From Clostridia bacterium (GTDB taxonomy: Bacteria; Bacillota; Clostridia; Oscillospirales; Acutalibacteraceae), in NCBI GenBank assembly GCA_900766895.1, contig CAAFXF010000044.1:1-34960 (forward strand): a DNA stretch of 34,960 bases, written 5' to 3'. The notes below the pieces were generated by a model. It was given only the letters and a program-made list of their open reading frames with translations. It made no database searches and was not told where the DNA came from. Both the position numbers and the translations under genes were made by a program. Of this stretch, positions 8,316 to 16,130 are shown piece by piece (position 1 is the first letter of the stretch; each line of letters starts with the position of its first letter).

Positions 8316-9367
8316 TGAAAAGTCTTAAGGTTAATGTTGGCAAGGGATACAACATTTTTATTGAAAAGGGTATTCTAAATCACTGTGGTGAGTACATAAA
8401 GCAGGCGTCGGGCGCATCAAAGCTGTGCCTTATCAGTGATACAAATGTTATAAAGCTTTACGGCGACACCGTAAAGCAACAGTTAATGCAGTTCGGCTTT
8501 GATGTTTACGAGTATACATTTGAGGCAGGTGAGGCTTCTAAAAAGCCTGAAACCGTTATCTCTATGGTTGAGTTTATGGCAGAACATGAGCTTACAAGAG
8601 GCGATTTGGTTGTAGCACTCGGCGGAGGAGTTTGCGGAGATATGGCAGGATTTGCGGCATCTATATACCTGCGTGGTATAGATTTTGTGCAGATTCCTAC
8701 ATCTCTTCTTGCACAGGTTGATTCATCTGTCGGCGGAAAAACAGCAGTTGATTTGCCACAGGGCAAAAACCTTTGCGGTGCTTTTCATCAGCCGATATTG
8801 GTTTTGATTGACCCTAACACCCTTGATACACTTACACCGCATTTCTTTTCCGACGGTATGGCAGAGGTGATAAAAACAGGATGTATCAAGAGTACATCAT
8901 TGTTTGAAAAAATTGAAAAAGAGGACGCTAAAAGCATTATTGATGACATTATTTTTGAATGTGTCAGCATTAAGGCGGGTGTGGTTGAACGCGACGAAAG
9001 AGAGCACGGCGAAAGGGCACTTTTGAATTTTGGTCACACTCCTGGTCACGCTATTGAAAAGCTACACAACTTCACAACTATTTCACACGGAGAGGCTGTC
9101 GGCATAGGAATGGTTATGATTGCCAAGGCAGGCGAGGCAAACGGTATTACCCCTGTCGGTACGGCTGACAGAATTGCAGGTGTGCTTCAAAAATACAGCC
9201 TTATGGTTAGCGACAGCAACGACTTGGCAAGTATTATTTCTGCTATGAATGCGGACAAAAAGCGTAGCACAAATTCTATAAAATTTGTTTTGCTTCACAG
9301 CATTGGTGATTCATTCACACAAAGTATTAACAATGAGGATATACCGAGATTTTTCGGTTTGGAATAA
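8315..9367 (+). CDS. aroB: 3-dehydroquinate synthase
   Basis: AroB converts DAHP to 3-dehydroquinate, the second step of the shikimate pathway, using NAD and a divalent metal. The nucleotide-binding segment GGGVCGDMAGF is at residues 103-113, and QVDSSVGGKTAVD follows near 134-146. The expected metal ligands are E184 (GMAE), H241 (FGHTPGH) and H258 (SHGEAV), by the spacing seen in E. coli AroB. At 350 residues it has the usual length of a monofunctional enzyme. Both ends overlap neighbours by one base (TAATG), so translation is coupled with tyrA and aroA. All key residues are present. Confidence 0.97.
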   Translation: MKSLKVNVGKGYNIFIEKGILNHCGEYIKQASGASKLCLISDTNVIKLYGDTVKQQLMQFGFDVYEYTFEAGEASKKPETVISMVEFMAEHELTRGDLVVALGGGVCGDMAGFAASIYLRGIDFVQIPTSLLAQVDSSVGGKTAVDLPQGKNLCGAFHQPILVLIDPNTLDTLTPHFFSDGMAEVIKTGCIKSTSLFEKIEKEDAKSIIDDIIFECVSIKAGVVERDEREHGERALLNFGHTPGHAIEKLHNFTTISHGEAVGIGMVMIAKAGEANGITPVGTADRIAGVLQKYSLMVSDSNDLASIISAMNADKKRSTNSIKFVLLHSIGDSFTQSINNEDIPRFFGLE

Positions 9368-10575
9368 TGAGAATAGCTAAAATTCAACATTCAAATATCA
9401 GCGGTACAGTTCATCTTCCGCCATCAAAATCAGATGCTCACAGAGCATTGATTTGCTCATTTTTGGCGGGAGGCGGCGATGTTTCCGGGCTGATTGATTC
9501 AAAGGATATGCAGGCAACACTGGGTGTTATTTCTGCATTAAAAGAGAATAAGCCGGTGGCAGATTGTATTGAATCGGGCTCAACACTACGCTTTATGATT
9601 CCTGTTGCTGCCGCACTTGGCAAAACAGTAAAGTTTGTGGGCAGAGGAAAGCTTCCCGAACGACCTATCGGTGACTATTTGCGTCTGCTTCCGGAACATT
9701 CCGTACAGTGCGAATGTACGGGAGCATTGCCGCTTACCGTCAGCGGAAGGCTGACACCCGGTAGATTTGAAATTGCGGGTGATGTCAGCTCGCAGTACAT
9801 TACAGGCCTGCTCCTTGCCTTACCTATTCTTGACGGTGACAGCGAAATAGTGCTTACTACCGAGCTTCAGTCAAAGCCGTATGTAGATATGACTGTTAAG
9901 GTTATGGCAGATTACGGAGTTAGGGTTGAGCAAAGAGATAATTCCTATTTTATTCCCGGTAATCAGCAGTATTCTGTCAGAAATTATACAGTAGAGGCAG
10001 ATTGGTCTCAGGCGGCGTTTTTTATGGTTGCAGGTGCGTTGTACGGTGATGTAAGGCTTAAAGGTCTTGATATAAATTCTGCACAGGGTGACAAGAAAAT
10101 AGTTGATGTTCTCAGGCAATTCGGTGCAGATGTCAGTATTGACGGTACAGATGTTATTGTTAAAAAATCTGCCCTAAAGGGTACTGAAATTGACGCAACC
10201 GATATTCCCGATATGGTTCCGTCAATAGCAGTTGCCGCCGCTTATGCACAGGGTAAAACCGTGATTAATGGCGCCCAAAGGCTTCGCTTTAAGGAGTCGG
10301 ACAGAATTAAAAGCATCATATATAATCTTGAAAAGCTCGGCGCAAAGGTTCAGGAAACCGACGACGGTATGATTATTACCGGAACACCGTTACACTTTGC
10401 CAATATGAAGGGCTTTAATGACCATCGCATTGTTATGGCTATGACGGTTGCGGCAACGGGAGTTGACGGCGTATCAACTATTGACGATGCGCAAAGCATA
10501 AATAAATCGTATCCGGATTTCTTTACGGATTACAACAGTATCGGAGGAAATGTCAATGTCTTCATCAGTGGGTGA
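9367..10575 (+). CDS. aroA: 3-phosphoshikimate 1-carboxyvinyltransferase (EPSP synthase)
   Basis: AroA joins shikimate-3-phosphate and phosphoenolpyruvate to make EPSP, the sixth step to chorismate. The N-terminal PPSKSDAHRALI (residues 18-29) carries the substrate-binding K and S. ESGSTLRFM is the PEP-loop region, and RFKESDRI with the late NDHRIVMAM are the other family signatures. At 402 residues it is a little shorter than the ~430 of E. coli but complete. It starts in a TAATG overlap with aroB, and its last 20 bases overlap the start of aroC. The enzymes for the intervening steps (AroQ/D, AroE, AroK) and DAHP synthase are not in this window. Confidence 0.96.
   Translation: MRIAKIQHSNISGTVHLPPSKSDAHRALICSFLAGGGDVSGLIDSKDMQATLGVISALKENKPVADCIESGSTLRFMIPVAAALGKTVKFVGRGKLPERPIGDYLRLLPEHSVQCECTGALPLTVSGRLTPGRFEIAGDVSSQYITGLLLALPILDGDSEIVLTTELQSKPYVDMTVKVMADYGVRVEQRDNSYFIPGNQQYSVRNYTVEADWSQAAFFMVAGALYGDVRLKGLDINSAQGDKKIVDVLRQFGADVSIDGTDVIVKKSALKGTEIDATDIPDMVPSIAVAAAYAQGKTVINGAQRLRFKESDRIKSIIYNLEKLGAKVQETDDGMIITGTPLHFANMKGFNDHRIVMAMTVAATGVDGVSTIDDAQSINKSYPDFFTDYNSIGGNVNVFISG
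10543..10547 (+). promoter_or_regulatory. Ribosome binding site deciding the aroC start
   Basis: GGAGG lies 2 bases from an ATG at 10550 but 8 bases from the in-frame ATG at 10556. The second is the workable distance, so aroC is called from 10556. Confidence 0.7.
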
Positions 10576-11629
10576 AAAATTAAAGCTTTCCGTTTTCGGC
10601 GAAAGTCACGGCGAGGCTATCGGCTGTGTTATTGACGGACTTCCTGCCGGAATTAAGCTTGATATGGATGCAATTTATAAGGATATGCTAAGGCGCGCAC
10701 CGGGCAGAGATAAAACCTCAACCCCGCGTCTTGAAAAGGATATTCCAAGCATTCTTTCAGGTGTGCTTGACGGTGTTACAACAGGTGCACCGCTTGCTAT
10801 GATTATTGAAAATACAAACACAAAAAGCGGGGATTATTCAAATGTAATGACTGTTCCGCGTCCAAGCCACAGCGATTATCCTGCATATGTAAAGTATAAT
10901 GGCTTTAACGACATAAGAGGCGGCGGTCATTTCAGCGGAAGGCTTACTGCTCCGATTGTTTTTGCAGGTGCCGTTGCAAAGCAGGTGCTTTTGCAAAAGG
11001 GAATTACCATAGGTGCTCATATTAAACAGATTGGCTCTGCCTGTGATTGTGCGGTGGATTACAACAATATTACTGCTCAGAAGCTTAATGAGGTTACATC
11101 AAAGCCGTTTGCTGTTTTTGACGACTCGGCAGAGGACAAAATGAGAGCAGATGTTGAGGTGGCAAGGAAAAGCCTTGACAGCGTTGGCGGTATTATCGAG
11201 TGCTTTGCCGTGGGCTTGCCGGTAGGTGTCGGTGGAAATATGTACGATACTGTCGAGGGTAAGCTTGCATCACTGCTTTTCGGTATTCCTGCCGTTAAGG
11301 GAGTGCAGTTTGGTTTAGGCTTTGGATTTGCCGACAAAAATGCCTCTGACGTTAATGACGAATACGAAATAAAGGACGGACTCGTTCATACGCTGTCTAA
11401 TAATAACGGCGGTGTTCTCGGCGGTATGACTGACGGCGCACCTATTGTCGTGTCTGTTGCAATTAAGCCTACTCCGTCTATTGCGCAAAAGCAAAGAAGC
11501 ATTAACCTTTCAACTATGGAAAATGCAGAACTTGAAATAAAGGGCAGGCACGACCCTTGTATTGTGCCGCGAGCAGTTCCTGTTGTTGAGGCTACTGTTG
11601 CCTTGGGATTGCTGGATTTAATGTTGTAA
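10556..11629 (+). CDS. aroC: Chorismate synthase
   Basis: AroC removes phosphate from EPSP to give chorismate, using reduced FMN. From the chosen start it reads MSSSVGEKLKLSVFGESHGE; the FGESHG signature of the family is followed by IDGLPAGI and the RRAPGR segment. RPSHSDYPAYVKY, RGGGHFSGR, GMTDGAPI and the C-terminal GRHDPC are all in place. The length of 357 residues is normal. The gene starts inside the last codons of aroA, so the two are translated together. The FMN reductase needed by monofunctional AroC enzymes is not encoded here, as is usual. Confidence 0.96.
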   Translation: MSSSVGEKLKLSVFGESHGEAIGCVIDGLPAGIKLDMDAIYKDMLRRAPGRDKTSTPRLEKDIPSILSGVLDGVTTGAPLAMIIENTNTKSGDYSNVMTVPRPSHSDYPAYVKYNGFNDIRGGGHFSGRLTAPIVFAGAVAKQVLLQKGITIGAHIKQIGSACDCAVDYNNITAQKLNEVTSKPFAVFDDSAEDKMRADVEVARKSLDSVGGIIECFAVGLPVGVGGNMYDTVEGKLASLLFGIPAVKGVQFGLGFGFADKNASDVNDEYEIKDGLVHTLSNNNGGVLGGMTDGAPIVVSVAIKPTPSIAQKQRSINLSTMENAELEIKGRHDPCIVPRAVPVVEATVALGLLDLML

Positions 11630-11648
11630 ATAAAGGATTATACATTTA

Positions 11649-12782
11649 ATGGATTTGTTGGAATTAAGAAATGAGATTGACAAAATAGATGATGAATTAG
11701 TGCCGTTGCTCCTAAAAAGAATGGACGTTTCACGCAGGGTTGCTCAATACAAGGTTGAGCATGGCATCCCTGTTCTAAATGAAAAAAGGGAGCAGGAGGT
11801 GCTTGATTTGGTAGCCTCAAGCTGCGGCGAGCAGGGTGGAGCCATGAAAACAATTTTTTCTTCAATTATGGATTCCTCGCGTGCTCTTCAGCATAAAATT
11901 ATCGGTGGAGGACAAGAGCTTCGCACATCTATTGAAAATGCAAAAAGAAGCAAAAAGCTTACTGCAAACGGCGAGCCTATTGCCTGTCAGGGTGTTAACG
12001 GTGCATACAGCGGCAAGGCTGCCGAGGCATTGTTTGAGGATTCTCCTGTTATATTTCACAAGCAGTTTGAGGATGTTTTTGAGGCAGTAAATCAGGGCAA
12101 GGCTCGTTTTGGCATTATCCCTGTTGAAAACAGTACTGCCGGCTCTGTGCACGAATCATATGATTTGATAATGAAATACAAGTTTTATATCGTAGGAGCA
12201 TATGATTTAAGGGTTGAGCACTGCCTTTGCACAAAGCAAAATATTAATTTTGAGGATATAGATAATGTTTATTCTCATCCTCAGGCACTGAGTCAGTGCA
12301 ACATTTTTTTGAAAAGCTTTGACTTTACCGGTATTAACTTCAGCAATACCGCAGCCGCTGCAAAGTTTGTATCGGAAAGTGACAAAACAAACATTGCCGC
12401 TATTTGCAGTGAAAGTGCTGCAAAAAGGTACGACTTAAAGATTATTCGCCGAAACATTCAAAATGTTACAAACAACACAACTCGTTTTATTGTTATCTCA
12501 AAGGAGCTTGTTATTGATGACGATGCCGAAAAAATTTCGCTCATTTTCTCTGCTCCTCACCGCACAGGCTCACTTTACAGAGTGCTCGGCAGATTTTCAA
12601 TGACAGGGTTAAACCTTACAAAGCTTGAATCACGCCCTGTTCCAAACGGAAAATTTGATTACTATTTTTATGTTGATATTTTGGGCTCTGTCAGAGATGA
12701 GGAAACTCTTGATTTGCTTTGTGCATTGTCGGATGAGCTACCTGAATTTTCATTCCTTGGTAATTACTACGAGGGAAAATAA
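11649..12782 (+). CDS. pheA: Bifunctional chorismate mutase / prephenate dehydratase (P-protein)
   Basis: This protein turns chorismate into prephenate and then phenylpyruvate, the phenylalanine branch. Residues 1-85 form an AroQ-type chorismate mutase helix bundle (MDLLELRNEIDKIDDELVPL). The prephenate dehydratase domain runs from about 110 (ACQGVNGAYSGKAA) and includes PVENSTAGSV and the catalytic TRF at 278-280. A C-terminal ACT domain (about 296-372) holds GSLYRVL and ESRP (327-330), which bind phenylalanine in the family and give feedback inhibition. It follows aroC by 19 bases with an AAAGGA site. Since TyrA here has no mutase, this domain probably supplies prephenate to both branches. 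Confidence 0.96.
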   Translation: MDLLELRNEIDKIDDELVPLLLKRMDVSRRVAQYKVEHGIPVLNEKREQEVLDLVASSCGEQGGAMKTIFSSIMDSSRALQHKIIGGGQELRTSIENAKRSKKLTANGEPIACQGVNGAYSGKAAEALFEDSPVIFHKQFEDVFEAVNQGKARFGIIPVENSTAGSVHESYDLIMKYKFYIVGAYDLRVEHCLCTKQNINFEDIDNVYSHPQALSQCNIFLKSFDFTGINFSNTAAAAKFVSESDKTNIAAICSESAAKRYDLKIIRRNIQNVTNNTTRFIVISKELVIDDDAEKISLIFSAPHRTGSLYRVLGRFSMTGLNLTKLESRPVPNGKFDYYFYVDILGSVRDEETLDLLCALSDELPEFSFLGNYYEGK

Positions 12783-12802
12783 AAAAGTTATTGGATGATT
12801 GA

Positions 12803-13573
12803 ATGAAACAAACAAAACGTCATCGTACGGGGTTTACATCGTTTTTAATATTGGCGGTAACCGTTGGATTGCTTATTTTTCTCGGAATAGCATTGTACAA
12901 TCATAGTAGCCTTGAAGAAAGATTTGAGGTTATTATTACCTTGCTTGAACGTCTTGACGCCGCAGTTGCAAGGCTTGAAACACCTATTGAAATCATACTG
13001 TGTATTTTTGCCTTGTATATTGCAAAGTGTCAGCTGCCAATACCGCTTTCTGCCCTGTGCGTTATATCGGGTATGGTGTTCCCGCTTGGACCGGCACTTG
13101 CACTTAATGTACTGTTTTTGTTCTTTTTCTTCTCGGTTAAGTATGTTGAGGGTACATTTTTGGGCGGTGGCTGGACCGGTATGATATTAAATATTGACAA
13201 CCTGCGATTTGTTAGGGATTGGATACATTTTAAGGGTAACGGTAATCCTTATGTGCTTGCCGTAACCCGTCTTGTGCCTATTATTCCTGTTGGAATGGTG
13301 TCAAAATACTATGGCTCAATGCACTATGATTTTGTGTATTATTCGCTGCTTAGTATGCTTGGATTTGCACCAAGGCTGTTTATTTATACAAAGCTTGGCA
13401 CACAGTTTACAAATCCGTTTTCCGTAACCTTCATCACAACGCTTATGGTGATAGTTGCGTTTAGTGGATTTTCAACATTAATCTTTAATATTTTTTACGG
13501 TGTAAGGTCAAGGCAGATGACTCAAACTCTGCTGATTTACAGTGAAAAGGATAAATATAAAATAATTTTGTAA
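12803..13573 (+). CDS. VTT/DedA-like multipass membrane protein
   Basis: This 256-residue membrane protein appears to belong to the TVP38/TMEM64 (SNARE-associated, VTT domain) family. Hydrophobic segments lie near residues 11-32, 60-82, 83-113, 177-195 and 206-232. The central part has the family feel: SGMVFPLGPALALN, later NPYVLAVTRLVPIIPVG, then a GFAPRLFIYTKLG stretch, matching the re-entrant loop with the R...P pattern. Some VTT/DedA proteins act as lipid scramblases or undecaprenyl-phosphate flippases; which role applies here is not visible. It lies 20 bases after pheA and 13 before galK, so it is probably cotranscribed with both. The ribosome binding site is weak (TTGGATGATTGA). Confidence 0.75.
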   Translation: MKQTKRHRTGFTSFLILAVTVGLLIFLGIALYNHSSLEERFEVIITLLERLDAAVARLETPIEIILCIFALYIAKCQLPIPLSALCVISGMVFPLGPALALNVLFLFFFFSVKYVEGTFLGGGWTGMILNIDNLRFVRDWIHFKGNGNPYVLAVTRLVPIIPVGMVSKYYGSMHYDFVYYSLLSMLGFAPRLFIYTKLGTQFTNPFSVTFITTLMVIVAFSGFSTLIFNIFYGVRSRQMTQTLLIYSEKDKYKIIL

Positions 13574-13586
13574 AGAGGATATAATT

Positions 13587-14867
13587 ATGAACGTTAAAGA
13601 AATGATTACTGCTATTGAATCAGGTAGATTTGACGAAAACCTTAAGGCAGTGTATGTAACCGATGATGCTGTAGAAAAGCAAAAACCGCGTTATGTGGAA
13701 ACCCTTAATGATTTTGGTGAGCTCTTTGGTTATGACAGAGAGGTTAGCATTATGTCTGCACCGGGCAGAACAGAGGTTTGCGGTAACCATACCGACCATA
13801 ATAACGGTAAGGTTCTTGCCGCTTCCATCAATCTTGACGCTATTGCCGTTGCCTCTAAAAATGACGATAATACTATCAGAGTAAAGTCAAAGGGACACAG
13901 AATGAATGTCGTTGACCTCAATAATCTTGAGCCTAATGAGGATAATTTCGGCGATTCCACAACTCTTGTACAGGGTGTTGCGGCAGGTATTAAAAACCTT
14001 GGATACGCAGTATCGGGCTTTGATGCATGCACAACATCGGATGTTATGGGCGGTTCAGGTTTGTCATCATCTGCTGCATTCGAGGTGCTTCTTGGCTCTG
14101 TATTGTCACATATGTTTAATGACGGTAAGATCAGTGCAGTTGATATTGCAAAGGTTGCACAGTATTCCGAAAATGTTTTCTTCGGCAAGCCTTGCGGTCT
14201 GCTTGACCAAATGGCGTCATCCGTCGGAACCTTTGTAAGTATTGATTTCAAGTCCACCAAGGACCCTGTAATTAATAAAATTGACTTTGATTTTGCAAGC
14301 TCAGGTCATTCTCTTTGCATTGTTGACACTCACGGCAATCACTCTGATTTGACTGATGATTACGCCGCTGTAAGAGCAGAGATGGAGTCTGTTGCAAAGG
14401 CAATGGGCAAGAATGTTTTGCGTGAAATTACATATGAGGAATTCTTTGATACTCTTCCTAATCTTGTAGGCAAGGTTAACGACCGTGCTCTTCTTCGTGC
14501 TATTCATTTCTTCGGTGAAAACAAGAGGGTTGATAAGGCAGTGGCTTGCCTTGAGGCTAACGATTTTGAGGGCTTCAAGCAGGTTATTATCGAGTCCGGC
14601 CGTTCATCATTTATGCTTAATCAAAACGTATATACTCCTAAAAATCCTACTGAACAAAAGCTTTCTTTAGCTCTTGCGGTAAGCAAGGAAATTCTTGACG
14701 GTAAGGGCGCATGGAGAGTTCACGGCGGTGGATTTGCAGGTACAATTCAGGCGTTTGTACCAAATGAAATTCTTGATGAATACAAGAATGCTCTTGAGGG
14801 AATATTCGGCGAGGGCAGCTGCCATATTTTGATTATTCGTCCTGTCGGAGGCACACAGGTTATTTAA
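13587..14867 (+). CDS. galK: Galactokinase (GHMP kinase family)
   Basis: Galactokinase phosphorylates galactose at C1, the entry to the Leloir pathway. APGRTEVCGNHTDHNNG (residues 58-74) is the galactokinase signature; most relatives read GRVNLIGEHTDYN, so this is a divergent version. The ATP-binding GHMP motif GGSGLSSSAA is at 155-164, CGLLDQMAS carries the expected catalytic D207, and the third GHMP motif HGGGFAGT lies near the C-terminus. At 426 residues it is slightly longer than the ~390 typical. The AAAGAGGA site and a 13-base gap tie it to the membrane gene upstream. No galT or galE is adjacent. The substrate could be a related sugar such as N-acetylgalactosamine; the divergent first motif leaves that open. 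Confidence 0.87.
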   Translation: MNVKEMITAIESGRFDENLKAVYVTDDAVEKQKPRYVETLNDFGELFGYDREVSIMSAPGRTEVCGNHTDHNNGKVLAASINLDAIAVASKNDDNTIRVKSKGHRMNVVDLNNLEPNEDNFGDSTTLVQGVAAGIKNLGYAVSGFDACTTSDVMGGSGLSSSAAFEVLLGSVLSHMFNDGKISAVDIAKVAQYSENVFFGKPCGLLDQMASSVGTFVSIDFKSTKDPVINKIDFDFASSGHSLCIVDTHGNHSDLTDDYAAVRAEMESVAKAMGKNVLREITYEEFFDTLPNLVGKVNDRALLRAIHFFGENKRVDKAVACLEANDFEGFKQVIIESGRSSFMLNQNVYTPKNPTEQKLSLALAVSKEILDGKGAWRVHGGGFAGTIQAFVPNEILDEYKNALEGIFGEGSCHILIIRPVGGTQVI

Positions 14868-14871
14868 TCGG

Positions 14872-14918
14872 TAGGGTAACGGCAATAAACCGTGGTTCGG
14901 ATTATTACCGTTACCCTA
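14872..14918. repeat. Long near-perfect hairpin after galK
   Basis: TAGGGTAACGGCAATAA (14872-14888) pairs with TTATTACCGTTACCCTA (14902-14918) with one C-A mismatch. The 13-base interior can fold further as CCG-TGGTT-CGG. It begins 5 bases after the galK stop. There is no T tract, so it is not a standard intrinsic terminator; it may be a 3' stabilising or processing structure or a dispersed repeat. The 14868-15104 gap otherwise holds no supported gene. Confidence 0.7.
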
Positions 14919-14950
14919 AGTTGGCGGTAGCCGAAATAATATGCCTAAAA

Positions 14951-14981
14951 TGCAAAATGATGGCATCTTTGCACATTTTTT
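14951..14981 (+). terminator. Weak possible terminator of the aro-galK operon
   Basis: TGCAAA...TTTGCA (14951-14973) can form a short bulged stem and is followed by CATTTTTT. The stem is AT-rich and weak, so termination is only plausible. Confidence 0.35.
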
Positions 14982-15104
14982 GTTTTGAGGAAGCTGTTAG
15001 GCTGTCGCCTTACAATGACGAAAAGCGAAATATGCCGAAATCAAACCGTTTTAGGCTTGTTAGGATTTATCTCGCTTGCTTAAGAGAGAGGACTAAACAT
15101 TATT

Positions 15105-16064
15105 ATGAAATATGTTTTTATAGTTAATCCTATTGCCGGAAATGACGATAAGGAAAAAATTTTTTACAGAATAAAATCAACCTTTCGCCCGCTTGATGAT
15201 GAAATGATTATTGAGGAAACAAAGCAGGTGGGCGATGCAAAGCGTATTGCTACGCAGTATGCACAGCAGTATGGGAAAGACTGTGTTATTGTGTCCTGCG
15301 GCGGTGACGGAACAGTTCACGAGATTGTCAACGGAATTGCAGGCACAGATACACCGATGATGATTTTGCCTTTGGGCACAGGTAATGATTTCGCGAAAAA
15401 AATCTATAACACAAAAAATATAAATGTTGAAAATGTTATCAAGTCCTTTGGACTTTATAATGGCAACATCAAGTATGACATTAAGCCGATAGATGTTATA
15501 GATTATAACGGCGAAAAGGGAATAAATGTTTTGTCATTCGGTGCTGATACTCTTGTTGAAACAACGGGTAGAAAAATTGCGCAAAAGCTGCCTTTTTTAG
15601 GTCATAATGCCTACAAGGTTGCTATTGTACCTGTTCTAACGCATCCGCTTCATTACACCATTTCTTATTCCTTTAATTGTGTTGACAGGCAAACAGGCAG
15701 AGAGTTTACAGTAGAGCAGAGCAACAAGGATTATGCACTGCTTGCAATTTGTAATGCAAGCTGGTACGGCGGTGGCTTTTGTCCTGCACCGAATTCTGTG
15801 CTTGACGACGGATTGCTTGATGTATGTGTGGTTGACGGTATTTCGTTATCTCGGGCAGCAAAGCTAATTCCAAGGTATGCCAAGGGTGATGTTAACGAGG
15901 AAAACTGTGATGCTTGCAGTAATTATTACATAAAATCAGCAAGGGTTTATATGGAAGACGGCAGTGCACTTATCGGTAATTGTGACGGCGAAAACTTTGA
16001 TTACAGCGATGTTACAATTACGGTTGAGCCAAAGGCCGTAAAGCTTTGTGTTATTAAAAATTAA
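15105..16064 (+). CDS. Diacylglycerol/lipid kinase family protein (YegS/BmrU-like)
   Basis: A 319-residue member of the DAGK catalytic family, whose members phosphorylate diacylglycerol or related lipids at the inner face of the membrane. The nucleotide-binding GGDGT is at residues 66-70, preceded by VIVSC, and PLGTGNDFA is at 89-97. The N-terminal VNPIAG and the C-terminal beta-sandwich (ending GNCDGENFDYSDVTITVEP) complete the fold. The start has a GAGAGAGGAC site about 10 bases upstream. A TTG-initiated frame overlapping this start (14921-15127) is not supported. It stands alone between the galK hairpin and a terminator. The lipid substrate cannot be told from sequence; Gram-positive DgkB, which recycles diacylglycerol from lipoteichoic acid synthesis, is one candidate role. 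Confidence 0.88.
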   Translation: MKYVFIVNPIAGNDDKEKIFYRIKSTFRPLDDEMIIEETKQVGDAKRIATQYAQQYGKDCVIVSCGGDGTVHEIVNGIAGTDTPMMILPLGTGNDFAKKIYNTKNINVENVIKSFGLYNGNIKYDIKPIDVIDYNGEKGINVLSFGADTLVETTGRKIAQKLPFLGHNAYKVAIVPVLTHPLHYTISYSFNCVDRQTGREFTVEQSNKDYALLAICNASWYGGGFCPAPNSVLDDGLLDVCVVDGISLSRAAKLIPRYAKGDVNEENCDACSNYYIKSARVYMEDGSALIGNCDGENFDYSDVTITVEPKAVKLCVIKN

Positions 16065-16086
16065 TTGATTTATACAGTATAAGTTA

Positions 16087-16117
16087 AAATTCCTGAACGT
16101 TATCTGTTCAGGAATTT
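16087..16117. terminator. Bidirectional terminator between the lipid kinase gene and malQ
   Basis: AAATTCCTGAAC (16087-16098) pairs perfectly with GTTCAGGAATTT (16106-16117), followed by TT on the plus strand and read as ...TTTT on the minus strand. It separates two convergent genes. Confidence 0.88.
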
Positions 16118-16130
16118 TTGTTGTGCTTAT

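Noticed and set aside
13730..14260. 176-codon minus-strand open frame
   Set aside because: Antisense to galK across its conserved motifs; no start signals.
15014..15085. Short peptide frame MTKSEICRNQ... in the galK to kinase gap
   Set aside because: 22 codons, no ribosome site, no conservation evidence; likely chance.
14921..15127. 68-codon frame with CLKC, overlapping the lipid kinase start
   Set aside because: It starts at TTG without a ribosome site, contains the kinase ribosome site and start, and resembles nothing known.
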